Source: FEN-1297 sp964498065 (GTDB lineage Bacteria; Bacteroidota; Ignavibacteria; Ignavibacteriales; Ignavibacteriaceae). Taken from it: a stretch of 64,000 bases of DNA. Within the stretch, counting starts at the first letter, position 1. Each line of letters starts with the position of its first letter. A program made the position numbers and the translations under genes. The DNA is taken from positions 23,278 to 87,277 of the forward strand of contig CAZCFZ010000008.1 of NCBI GenBank assembly GCA_964498065.1. Reading direction: 5' to 3'. Below, one piece after another: positions 19,393 to 27,396 of the stretch. The notes beneath the pieces are model-generated. The model was not told where the DNA came from. It did no database searches and saw only the letters and a program-made list of their open reading frames with translations.

Positions 19393-21885
19393 TTAAAATC
19401 CTTTACCAAACTGAAAATGGAATAACCAGGCAGGAGCCTGTCCGTTAACTAACTTCCTATCAAAGCCGTAACCCAGGTCAAAACCTATAAGGCCGATAGG
19501 ATTAATTAAAACTCTAGCACCAACCCCTACAGACCGTCTTAAATTGAAAGGATCGGTATGCTGCAAATCAAGATACACATTACCGGCTTCTGCAAAAGTT
19601 AATAAATAAATAGGAACCGGTTCTAATGTAACGGCAACACGAATTTCTGTAGTGTACTTCAAATAAACATCACCGCCTCTTGTCGGCCCGATTGAGCGGT
19701 CATCATAACCTCTTAACGGAATAGTTGCAATAACTAATCCGTTGCCGCCCATAAAAAACCTGTCGAATGGGTTGATTCTCAATACTGTCGCCTGGTTCAA
19801 TTCATGTATATAACCAAATTCTGCATCGGTATACCAGGCAACCCTGTTTGTATTAAATAATCTTCTGTAAAATTCGCTCTGAAAATTTATTTTATAATAA
19901 TCTACATTGCCCGGGAGGAATGGTCCGCCGGAAATTTGTGCGTTTAATATGACACTTGAACCTGCAGAAGGAAAGATAGGATTGTCAATATCTTTACGGC
20001 TAATAGTGGCGCCTAAAGTAAATTGGTGAGTTATACCTTCAACATAATCACCCATTCCATTAATAACGTCGTTATATTGATATCTAAACATACCCTGTAC
20101 ATAGAAATAATTATCAGGCCACTTTAATCTTCTTCCAACTTTAACGGAAGCACCTGACTGCCTCATATCGTAATAATACTGCTGTCTCGTATCGAAGATA
20201 TCGAAGCCGACAAGAGTGGGTGTATCCATAAACCATGGTTCCGTAAAGCCGATATCGAATGTACGATAAATGCTGCTGACACCGAACTGCCAATTAAAAC
20301 TTAATATTTGGCCGCCGCCGAGAGTAAAAGGATGATCAAGTGCAAAGTTAGACAATGTTACTCCGATAGCGCCGCTGAATCCGAAGCTTCCGCTGTAACC
20401 AACAGATGCATTCAAATAATCGCTTGATTTTTCTTCAACATTAAAGCCTACATTTACGGTACTGTCGTTTTTAAGCGAAGTAGTTATTCCGTCCGGTCCG
20501 TATAGCTTTTCAACATTAAAATATTTCAAGTTCGCTAATTGCTGAACACTTCTTAAGAGCAAACCTCTATTAAAATAATCTCCGGGTATTGTATAAAGCT
20601 CTCTCCGTATAACTTTATCTTTTGTTTTGTCATTTCCGGTTATATCAACGCGCCCTACTCTAAACTGATTCTTTTCTTCTAACCTTATATTTATGTCCAT
20701 CGAATCCTTGTGCACTCTGGTTTCGGTAGGAGTAATATTAAACATCAAATAACCGTTATCCAGATATAAAGATGAAACATCGTTCTGGGCCTTGTTGCCT
20801 CTTAAGTTTTGTTCAAACTTTGTATAATCATAAACATCGCCTTTTTTTAAGTCCAGATGTTCATTCAAAACTTTATCGGAAAAAACAGTATTGCCTTCCC
20901 ATGTAATATTTCTAATATAATACTTAGGTCCTTCGTAAACTTTAATTAGTATTGTTAAATCTTTTTTATCATGCGAATAGATAAGAGAATCAGAGACAAT
21001 TTGAGCATCTCTATAACCGTTCTCCTGATAAAACTTCACAATTGATTTTTTATCTTCATCAAATTTCTTCGGATCAAATTCCGCACTATTCCAAAATTGC
21101 CACCAAACTTTTTCCGATGTATTATCCATCTGGCCCCTAAGCTTGCTGTCTGAAAATGCTTTATTCCCAACGAACTCAATTTTCCTAACGACTACTTTCT
21201 GGTTTTCCTTAATTCTAATCATCAATAAAATTCTGTTTTTAATTTTATCAATTAAATTCATATAAGAATTTTCACTGCGGTCATATTCAACCGTATATTC
21301 GTCTGAAAAGTCTTTTTCATTTCTCCAGACAACATCAATATTATCTTTCGTAGTATCGGCAGTATAGTATACGAAATGCTCCATCTTTATTTCGGCGTTT
21401 AAATACCCGTCCTTGTCATACAATTTCATTATTTCGTTTTTTATCCTGTTTTCATCCTGGGGTTTTAATATTTGTCCGCGTTGAAGATCGATTTTATCCC
21501 GGATATCGCTTGTACTTAATTCGTCATTGCCTTGAATAACCGCTTTCTCAAATCTCGGATATTCGGTTACTTTAATTAAAAGGAATACGCCGGTACCGAC
21601 TTGTTTGTCAATTAAAATATCAACATCCGAAAAAAGATTTAGAGACCACAATTGCTTAATAGCGTTTGCAACTGTCTGGTCAAAAGGTATTTTAATTTCG
21701 TCTCCGACCTTTAAACCGCTGTTTGCAATTATAGTTGCTGCGTCTGCAGTTTGATTGCCTTCAACTGAAATACCTAAAATTTTATAACTTTTAACCGAAG
21801 TTTGGCCATAAATAAAAGGAGTAATAAAAATTAATGTTATTGGGATTAAATATTTAAACAATTTCTTTGGGGAGGTTTGAGACAT
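19393..21885 (-). CDS. bamA: Outer-membrane protein assembly factor BamA
   Basis: BamA is the Omp85 core of the machine that inserts beta-barrel proteins into the outer membrane. The 830-residue protein has a signal peptide ending in F-I-Y-G-Q and about five POTRA repeats up to roughly residue 470 (for example V-R-K-I-E-F-V-G-N-K-A-F-S-D). A C-terminal 16-strand barrel follows, with the loop-6 motif L-R-G-Y-D-D-R-S-I-G-P and a terminal aromatic (F-Q-F-G-K-G-F). Its ATG at 21885 lies inside the last 32 bp of uppS, so the two genes overlap and are probably coupled. Confidence 0.95.
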   Translation of the reverse strand: MSQTSPKKLFKYLIPITLIFITPFIYGQTSVKSYKILGISVEGNQTADAATIIANSGLKVGDEIKIPFDQTVANAIKQLWSLNLFSDVDILIDKQVGTGVFLLIKVTEYPRFEKAVIQGNDELSTSDIRDKIDLQRGQILKPQDENRIKNEIMKLYDKDGYLNAEIKMEHFVYYTADTTKDNIDVVWRNEKDFSDEYTVEYDRSENSYMNLIDKIKNRILLMIRIKENQKVVVRKIEFVGNKAFSDSKLRGQMDNTSEKVWWQFWNSAEFDPKKFDEDKKSIVKFYQENGYRDAQIVSDSLIYSHDKKDLTILIKVYEGPKYYIRNITWEGNTVFSDKVLNEHLDLKKGDVYDYTKFEQNLRGNKAQNDVSSLYLDNGYLMFNITPTETRVHKDSMDINIRLEEKNQFRVGRVDITGNDKTKDKVIRRELYTIPGDYFNRGLLLRSVQQLANLKYFNVEKLYGPDGITTSLKNDSTVNVGFNVEEKSSDYLNASVGYSGSFGFSGAIGVTLSNFALDHPFTLGGGQILSFNWQFGVSSIYRTFDIGFTEPWFMDTPTLVGFDIFDTRQQYYYDMRQSGASVKVGRRLKWPDNYFYVQGMFRYQYNDVINGMGDYVEGITHQFTLGATISRKDIDNPIFPSAGSSVILNAQISGGPFLPGNVDYYKINFQSEFYRRLFNTNRVAWYTDAEFGYIHELNQATVLRINPFDRFFMGGNGLVIATIPLRGYDDRSIGPTRGGDVYLKYTTEIRVAVTLEPVPIYLLTFAEAGNVYLDLQHTDPFNLRRSVGVGARVLINPIGLIGFDLGYGFDRKLVNGQAPAWLFHFQFGKGF

Positions 21886-22675
21886 TCTTTAAGCCTTTGT
21901 CATTCTTTATTAGTTGTTCACTTACTCTACCGAACCGGCGTTCCCTTGTTTGGAAGTTTTTTATAGCTTCATATAAATGTTTGCGTTTGAATTCGGGCCA
22001 GTACACATTTGAAATAAAAAATTCTGTGTATGCAATTTGCCATAATAAAAAGTTACTGACTCTGAATTCACCGCTTGTTCTTATCAATAGATCGGGATCC
22101 GGAAAATCCTTTGTAGTTAAATATTCCGATACTCTCTTTTCATTTATTTCGTCAATTTTTAATTTGCCTTCTTTTGCAAGCATAGCAATTTTTTTGAAAG
22201 CTTCCAGTAGTTCCCATCTTCCGCTGTAACTTAATGCCAAATTCAAAGTCATTCTTTTATTATTCTTCGTTCTTTCTATTGCCTCGTAAAGTTCTTTCTG
22301 CACTTCATTTGGAAGAGATCCTACATCGCCGATGGTTGTCAGCCTGATATTATTTTCCATAAGTTCGTCACATCTATCTCTGATACTTCTCAGAAGCAGG
22401 CGCATCAATGTCGAAACTTCATCTTTCGGTCTTTTCCAGTTTTCGGTTGAAAAAGTATAAAGAGTTAAATACTTTACTCCTATTTCAGCACATGCTTCTG
22501 TAATTTCTCTAACTGTATCAACCCCTCGTTTATGGCCGGCTACTCTTGGAAGACCTCTTTTTCTAGCCCATCTTCCGTTTCCATCCATTATAATTGCAAT
22601 ATGAACAGGAATCTCACCGGAATTTTTCAGCTCCAACTGTAATTTTTCATCGGATATCGATTGAGATTTACTCAA
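21854..22675 (-). CDS. uppS: Isoprenyl transferase (undecaprenyl diphosphate synthase)
   Basis: This cis-prenyltransferase makes the undecaprenyl carrier lipid for peptidoglycan and LPS. Seen are H-I-A-I-I-M-D-G-N-G-R-W-A with the catalytic Asp, the R-G-V-D segment, L-T-L-Y-T-F-S-T-E-N-W-K-R-P and the C-terminal L-I-R-T-S-G-E-F-R-V-S-N-F-L-L-W-Q. There is no ATG ahead of the domain. A TTG at 22675 is chosen because GAGGG lies five bases upstream, giving 273 residues; a TTG at 22687 is the other option. It opens the envelope cluster and overlaps bamA by 32 bp. Confidence 0.95.
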   Translation of the reverse strand: MSKSQSISDEKLQLELKNSGEIPVHIAIIMDGNGRWARKRGLPRVAGHKRGVDTVREITEACAEIGVKYLTLYTFSTENWKRPKDEVSTLMRLLLRSIRDRCDELMENNIRLTTIGDVGSLPNEVQKELYEAIERTKNNKRMTLNLALSYSGRWELLEAFKKIAMLAKEGKLKIDEINEKRVSEYLTTKDFPDPDLLIRTSGEFRVSNFLLWQIAYTEFFISNVYWPEFKRKHLYEAIKNFQTRERRFGRVSEQLIKNDKGLKNVSNLPKEIV

Positions 22676-22854
22676 ATTCGCCCTCAAAAATGATAAAGCG
22701 TGTAAAATTAACCTTATGACAATTTAATGTCAAGATTAGTAATAAATAACTTTTTTATGAAAAATTCAATAATATTAGACGTAATTTAACATGAAAAGTT
22801 AGCTGGAAGCATAGTTTTAGAAAAGGTAAAAATAAGCGGCAATTTATTTAAACC

Positions 22855-22879
22855 GGAAGCAGCTTTTTCAGCTGCTTCC
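22855..22879 (-). terminator. Hairpin after the lexA operon
   Basis: A perfect 10-bp stem (GGAAGCAGCT with AGCTGCTTCC) has a 5-base loop and lies 8 bp past the stop of the gene at 22887. The T-run on the minus strand is weak (GGTTTAAAT), so termination efficiency is uncertain. Confidence 0.55.
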
Positions 22880-22886
22880 AAATTAT

Positions 22887-23318
22887 CTAAGAAAAAAGAA
22901 CTTTTCCCTTTTCTCTAGATTTTCTCCCCCGCCTTACAGGTCTGTCGTTTATCTGGAATAAACGAATATTCTTTCTTATTTCAGGTTCCAGCATATCTAT
23001 AAGAATTTTTGCATTCTTAAAATAATTTACAGGCACTCCTATAAAAAGCAAAACTCTTTTATTTGTGTACTTAGTCTGCCTGGTTGCCAGAAATTTCAAT
23101 CGATCAATTATTTGCGGATCATTTAGTTCTTCCCGGGTTAACGTAATACCGATCGCATAATTATTATTATGCTTTGCAACTATATCGACATCAAATTCAC
23201 CTACCTTAGCCGGTTCCGGCAAGTAAGTCCCGAATTTTCTGCTGACTGTTAAATACCCTTGTCTCCAAAATTGTTCTACTAATAAATCTACTGTTGTTCT
23301 TTTCATAAGATCTAACAT
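22887..23318 (-). CDS. Unknown protein with restriction-endonuclease-like fold pattern
   Basis: The family of this 143-residue protein is not recognised. An N-terminal helical part (L-L-V-E-Q-F-W-R-Q-G-Y) is followed by G-E-F-D-V-D-I-V-A, then a strand A-I-G-I-T-L-T, a helix and the strand K-R-V-L-L-F-I-G-V-P. That order resembles the core of PD-(D/E)XK nucleases (Asp before a strand, then a strand normally bearing ExK), but the ExK position reads I-T-L-T, so the catalytic lysine is absent. The tail is very basic (R-R-G-R-K-S-R-E-K-G-K), as in nucleic-acid binders. A strong GGAGG ribosome site precedes the ATG. It lies 20 bp after the WYL-like gene in the lexA operon. The fold call is an inference from pattern only. 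Confidence 0.5.
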   Translation of the reverse strand: MLDLMKRTTVDLLVEQFWRQGYLTVSRKFGTYLPEPAKVGEFDVDIVAKHNNNYAIGITLTREELNDPQIIDRLKFLATRQTKYTNKRVLLFIGVPVNYFKNAKILIDMLEPEIRKNIRLFQINDRPVRRGRKSREKGKVLFS

Positions 23319-23338
23319 AATTTCCTCCTTCCTAACTT

Positions 23339-23614
23339 TTACACAGCTTTCGAAATTATCGGAATAATGGGTGAAAACTTTTTATTCTCCAGTACTTTAA
23401 TATTTGCAATTTTTTGAAACTCAAACTTCTTTATCTCGCTGGAATTATATAATCTGCCGTATATTACTTTTCTGCCGCTTATTTCCCTTGAGATATAATA
23501 CGGATCCAACATTACTTCATTCAATCCGTATAGAAATTTAATCTTATTACGGTTATGGATTGCGGATGCAAAAATCTCAGATTTCATAACAGCTCCGGTT
23601 TTTAGTTTAGCCAT
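23339..23614 (-). CDS. Stand-alone WYL-like domain protein
   Basis: The protein is only 91 residues long. Residues 14-75 follow the WYL domain pattern: I-H-N-R-N-K-I-K-F-L-Y-G, then V-M-L-D-P-Y-Y-I, V-I-Y-G-R-L-Y, and K-K-F-E-F-Q-K-I-A-N-I-K-V-L. In most WYL regulators this domain follows a DNA-binding HTH and is followed by a WCX domain; both are missing here. WYL proteins sense nucleic acid ligands in DNA-damage and phage-defence regulation, which fits the position directly behind lexA. The ATG at 23614 has GGAG upstream and overlaps the lexA coding end by 13 bp, so expression is likely coupled to LexA. The assignment is by motif only. Confidence 0.55.
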   Translation of the reverse strand: MAKLKTGAVMKSEIFASAIHNRNKIKFLYGLNEVMLDPYYISREISGRKVIYGRLYNSSEIKKFEFQKIANIKVLENKKFSPIIPIISKAV

Positions 23615-24255
23615 CTTAATACTCCAATTACCCTGCCTACAATTGAAAACTCGGATAAATCATTTATTTCAATCGGGCGGTATTTTTCATTTTCAGGAAT
23701 AAGTCTAATTTTATTTTGCTTATTCTCATATTTTTTAACTGTTGCTTCATCATTTATCATTGCAACAATAATATCGCCGTTAGAGGCAACCTTCGAAGGC
23801 AAAACTATTACCAGGTCGCCTTCAAATATTCCGGCATTTATCATACTGTCCCCTTTTATTCTCAACGCAAAACTATTTTCGGATTTTTTCATAAAGCTCG
23901 GATCAATAACCACATCGCCTTCAATATTTTCAATTGCCAATACGGGAGAACCTGCAGCGACCCGGCCTACAATCGGAATCTTATTAAAATTTTCATTCCT
24001 TTCGAGAATATTAGGAACGCTGTTAAGATTATGAACATTATCATGCTGAAAAGATATACCCCTGCTCGCGTTGCTTTCAATATTCAAATAACCTTTTTTA
24101 ACAAGAGCATCTAGGTGTCTTTTTACACCGAAAGTTGAAGAAATACCAAACTTTTTTCCAATTTCTCTTAAAGTAGGCGGATATCCGTTTTCTTCACGGA
24201 ATTGTCTAATGAAGGTTAATATTTCTTCCTGCCTGTCCGTTAATTGATTTTTCAT
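23602..24255 (-). CDS. lexA: SOS repressor LexA
   Basis: LexA represses DNA-damage genes and cleaves itself when RecA filaments form. From the ATG at 24255 the protein has 217 residues. A winged-helix DNA-binding domain (L-T-D-R-Q-E-E-I-L-T-F-I; P-P-T-L-R-E-I) spans about 1-70. The peptidase domain has the cleavage bond Ala101-Gly102 (V-A-A-G-S-P), Ser137 (K-G-D-S-M-I-N) and Lys174 (E-A-T-V-K-K-Y) as the catalytic dyad. An upstream GTG (24303) lies inside the promoter, and an ATG at 24267 would leave only about 8 bases of leader, so 24255 is preferred. It is followed by the overlapping WYL-like gene. Confidence 0.94.
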   Translation of the reverse strand: MKNQLTDRQEEILTFIRQFREENGYPPTLREIGKKFGISSTFGVKRHLDALVKKGYLNIESNASRGISFQHDNVHNLNSVPNILERNENFNKIPIVGRVAAGSPVLAIENIEGDVVIDPSFMKKSENSFALRIKGDSMINAGIFEGDLVIVLPSKVASNGDIIVAMINDEATVKKYENKQNKIRLIPENEKYRPIEINDLSEFSIVGRVIGVLRWLN

Positions 24256-24281
24256 ATTAGTGCTCATATGTTTACTATGTA

Positions 24282-24310
24282 AATATAGTGCGCAAATGTT
24301 CACTTGTCAA
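24282..24310 (-). promoter_or_regulatory. Near-consensus promoter of lexA with palindromes
   Basis: On the minus strand TTGACA (24305-24310) and TATATT (24282-24287) are separated by exactly 17 bp. The spacer contains GTG-N10-CAC. Just downstream TTTACATAGTAAA forms a 5-bp inverted repeat around a 3-base centre (24271-24283). Either could be the LexA operator expected at an autoregulated lexA gene. Confidence 0.7.
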
Positions 24311-24517
24311 GTACTTTTTTTAATTTTGTGATAAGTTTAAAGGGAAAGTGTAATTAAGAAATGCAAAAAAATTGAGAAATAACTATAAAGTTAAAGGCTT
24401 TAAATAATTATGAAAAAAGGGCTCTAAATAGACATTTAAAAGTTTCCTTTCATTAAAACGTTTAAATTTTCACATTTTTTTCGATAATCAAATAACTATA
24501 ATTTTTTGAAAGGAAAC

Positions 24518-24865
24518 ATGGAAGACTTCGGTAGAAGAACGTTTGAGGATGTTAGAATGGAATTTGTAAACCTCACACGTGCAACTTATAAAGAGGCCGG
24601 GGAATTAAAGGGAAGACTTAACGAGGATATCGAGAATGGATTCAAAAAGTTAATTATTGATATTAGTAAGTGTGAATTTATAGACTCGACATTTTTAGGC
24701 GTGCTTGTTGTAACTTTAAAAAATATATCCAAGTGCGGCGGTGAAATTCATTTGGTTCAACCTCCGCCTCCTATATTAAAAATGATGGAAATGGTCGGAA
24801 CATTAAAAATATTTAAGACCTTTGAAACTCTTGACGATGCATTTGTAAGTATTAATAATTCTTAG
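24518..24865 (+). CDS. STAS-domain anti-anti-sigma-like protein
   Basis: The 115-residue single-domain protein matches the SpoIIAA/RsbV fold: K-L-I-I-D-I-S-K-C-E-F-I-D-S-T at the core, with the Ser that is the usual phosphorylation site, followed by F-L-G-V-L-V-V-T-L-K-N-I. Members bind anti-sigma kinases in partner-switching circuits. No partner kinase or phosphatase gene lies next to it. The ATG at 24518 is chosen over an upstream TTG (24506) because GAAAGGA sits just before it. It is divergent from lexA with about 260 bp between the genes. Confidence 0.85.
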   Translation: MEDFGRRTFEDVRMEFVNLTRATYKEAGELKGRLNEDIENGFKKLIIDISKCEFIDSTFLGVLVVTLKNISKCGGEIHLVQPPPPILKMMEMVGTLKIFKTFETLDDAFVSINNS

Positions 24866-25126
24866 ATTTATTTATAATTAACTTTGCAGGAAAGCTGTTC
24901 TTTTTAATAATTTATTTTTATGTTTATCTTTAGTTGAACATAATTGGCATCAATAATTAAGTGGAGGGATTAAATAACTATATTTATCAACTCATGACGA
25001 TAAACTAAGGTAGATAAGTTAATATAGTATTGAATTTAAAGATGCAGTCTCATGCAGAAATATCTTCAGATAAAAAATTAAAATTGTATAGGAATAAAAA
25101 ATATATATGCAATTTGAGGAGATGTT

Positions 25127-25872
25127 ATGGCAAAGAGAGTATACTTTTGTTTTCATTACCAGGACGTCATTGATTTTCGGGTTGATGTTGTAAGAAATCA
25201 CTGGATGACTGAAAAAGACAGGGNNNNNNNNNNNNNNNNNNNNNNNNNNNNNNNNNNNNNNNNNNNNNNNNNNNNNNNNNNNNNNNNNNNNNNNNNNNNN
25301 NNNNNNNNNNNNNNNNNNNNNNNATTGATTTTCGGGTTGATGTTGTAAGAAATCACTGGATGACTGAAAAAGACAGGGGGGACGCGGGTTTTTTCGATGC
25401 TTCAATTTGGGAAGAAGCAAGAAAGAAGGGTAAAGCTGCAATAAAGCAATTAATTAATTCCGAACTTGAAAATACTTCCAGCACATGTGCTTTAATTGGA
25501 AAATACACCTATGCAAGGCCCTGGGTGCGGTATGAAATTTTAAGAAGTATTAAAAGAGGCAATTTTGTCTTTGCCGTCCACATAAACGGTATTAAAGGTA
25601 AAGACCAGAAAACAAGAACCAAAGGCAACAATCCGTTTGATTATTTAGGCATCCGGTGTAGTGATGACGGAAAGAGTGTTAAAATGTACGAATTGAAAAA
25701 CGGCGAATGGATTGAATATTTAGAGATTGGCGGTTCCAGCTCATATTCATATATTTTGGACGAAACATTACAATCAAATAAAGGAAAATTTTATCAACTG
25801 TCGAAATTCTGCCCGACATACGATTGGCTGGGCGATGACGGCTGTAATAATTTTGCAAAGTGGGTAAAATAA
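25127..25872 (+). CDS. ThsB-like TIR domain protein, split by an assembly gap
   Basis: Joining the two sides of the N-gap through their shared 55 bp gives one intact frame of 196 residues starting at the ATG at 25127. The product matches the TIR-like DUF1863/ThsB family: K-R-V-Y-F-C-F-H-Y at the first strand, then G-F-F-D-A-S-I-W-E-E, L-E-N-T-S-S-T-C-A-L-I-G and A-R-P-W-V-R-Y-E-I-L-R-S-I. In Thoeris antiphage defence ThsB senses infection and makes an NAD-derived signal for ThsA. No SIR2 or Macro-TM ThsA gene is visible in the window, so this is a solitary ThsB-type protein, or its partner is unrecognised. The piece downstream of the gap alone would read as a shorter ORF from 25360. The family call is good; a role in defence is inferred. 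Confidence 0.8.
25169..25223 (+). repeat. 55-bp direct repeat, copy left of the gap
   Basis: These 55 bases ending at the N-run are identical to 25324-25378. The repeat spans exactly from the gap edge on both sides, which is the signature of two contigs sharing a terminal k-mer. Confidence 0.9.
25224..25323. other. Assembly gap of 100 Ns
   Basis: This is a run of exactly 100 N, a default scaffold gap size. Because the same 55 bp flanks both sides, the gap is probably artificial and the contigs should be overlapped rather than spaced. Confidence 0.95.
25324..25378 (+). repeat. 55-bp direct repeat, copy right of the gap
   Basis: Identical to 25169-25223 and beginning at the first base after the gap. 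Collapsing the two copies restores the TIR reading frame. Confidence 0.9.
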
Positions 25873-26096
25873 AAGCGGCGAATATATTTTCTTGTCTTTA
25901 GGGGGTAATAGAAATCAGTTCAAATTAGTTTAAGTTTTTAGATTATAAAATTGAGGGAGCCGGTAATCCGTCTTATTTAATTTCTTATTGTATATTGACG
26001 GGAATTGCCATATATAATCAAACAATAAATGATTACTTTGCAGTTAAATATTAAACGGCGGTTTGATATGTTAATTTTAAATAATGGTGGGATAAA

Positions 26097-26774
26097 ATGA
26101 AAAATAAAAGTTTTCATCAGCTTATTGAAGATATGAACAAAACTATACTAGTTGTAATTAATATTTTATCAATTTTAGTGTTAGGTGTAGTTGATTATAC
26201 TACAGGTATGGAATACTCTTTTTCAATTATTTATTTAATACCCATATCATTCTCTTCCTGGTTTATCGGGAAAAAAACCGGCTTTATTATGGCAATTTTA
26301 AGTGGATTAATTTGGTTTTTTACGGATTTAATCAGCGGACATTATTATTCATCTACTATTAATTTAGTTTGGAATTCCTTAATACGCTTAATTCTCTTTT
26401 TAATTATCGCCAATCTTATTTATTACTTTAAAGATCAAATAATTAAAAACCACCATAAAGAATTAATCCTGCAAAAAGAAAAAGTTGTTATTGATACATT
26501 CCAAAAGTTAACGAGGATGATGGTTAATAATATTACGCTTCAAAATGCGGAAATAATAAAATGGGTTAATAATAGAAAAGAGGAAAATGAGATTGCACCT
26601 GATGTTTTAGTAAAATCCAGCAGGGTTATTGGTGAAAGTTTACAAATATTATCGGAAGTCAGCTTTGTTAGTCCGTATATTTCCAGTACAGAACCGAATG
26701 TAAATACATATCTTGAACTGCTCGAAAAAAAGTTATCAAAGGTTCATAAGGATTTATTACAGCCGAAACAATAA
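26097..26774 (+). CDS. Membrane sensor-like protein without an output domain
   Basis: The 225-residue protein has about four membrane helices in residues 17-110. The run V-D-Y-T-T-G-M-E-Y-S-F-S-I-I-Y-L-I-P-I and the following W-F-I-G-K-K-T-G match the membrane input domain often found in front of histidine kinases and diguanylate cyclases. After a linker (residues 115-140) the remaining 85 residues are helical and lack the H-box, N-box or GGDEF motifs, so no catalytic output is visible. It may be a truncated sensor or a stand-alone membrane module. It follows the TIR gene by 224 bp on the same strand; a functional link is only a possibility. Confidence 0.55.
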   Translation: MKNKSFHQLIEDMNKTILVVINILSILVLGVVDYTTGMEYSFSIIYLIPISFSSWFIGKKTGFIMAILSGLIWFFTDLISGHYYSSTINLVWNSLIRLILFLIIANLIYYFKDQIIKNHHKELILQKEKVVIDTFQKLTRMMVNNITLQNAEIIKWVNNRKEENEIAPDVLVKSSRVIGESLQILSEVSFVSPYISSTEPNVNTYLELLEKKLSKVHKDLLQPKQ

Positions 26775-26812
26775 AATGGATTGTAGTTTGATACCCGTAA
26801 AAGAGAAAATAA

Positions 26813-27243
26813 ATGACGATTGAAAAAAGGAATGAATTAATTAATGCATTTTATCTATTCAGCCGAACGACCAATCTAAATTCAGCCGGATGAATGTTTC
26901 CAAAATGATTTGATATTGTGCCGATCGGTTTAAGATGATGTTCGGAGAGATTAAAGGATTAAAAAGGCAAAAAGTCGATTTAATAAAATTAAAAGAAATG
27001 GCAGCCAGGAACGAAACGGTTCCAGCGGTTGAAGAATTGGATCAGGTAGCCGGAGGAGGAACAAAACATGCATATTTTGACAATGACAAAAAATTATTAA
27101 TTAATTATTTAAAAAGGTTTACCGAATGCAATGATGACTATAATTTCTCCTTCCATCCTTATTTAGGAGTAATAAAAAAAGAGCAATGGGAAAGATTGGT
27201 TATTTATCATTTGGATCATCACTTTAATCAATTTAGCAGATGA
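26813..27243 (+). pseudogene. Decayed DUF1569 (DinB-like) gene
   Basis: The intact part from 26935 encodes 102 residues whose end, H-P-Y-L-G-V-I-K-K-E-Q-W-E-R-L followed by H-L-D-H-H-F-N-Q-F, is the C-terminus of DUF1569 proteins. The missing N-terminus can be read upstream in pieces. One frame from ATG 26813 gives M-T-I-E-K-R-N-E-L-I-N and ends at TGA 26891. After a one-base shift near 26888 the frame of the downstream part gives M-N-V-S-K-M-I, a TGA at 26911, then Y-C-A-D-R-F-K-M-M-F-G-E. The expected family text there is M-N-V-x-x-M-I-x-H-C. One frameshift plus one in-frame stop therefore disable the gene. A sequencing error could explain one lesion but less easily both. Confidence 0.7.
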
Positions 27244-27396
27244 AAAATGGTTTTAATTAATTATTGGTTAAAATACGTTATTGAGATATAAAATTGTTCA
27301 TCGTAGTTTTTAATAATTAAACATTTCCAACGTGTATTTAATAAAATTTAAAAGAGGAGCACGGCTATTTGTTCGCTTTAATAAAAAGGGAATAAA

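Noticed and set aside
24255..24303. Longer lexA start at GTG 24303 or ATG 24267
   Set aside because: The GTG lies upstream of the -10 element and the ATG would leave a leader of only about 8 bases. The protein homology begins at 24255.
25019..25441. Minus-strand ORF across the N-gap
   Set aside because: It is antisense to the TIR gene and passes through the gap; the translated text is a shadow of the duplicated 55 bp.
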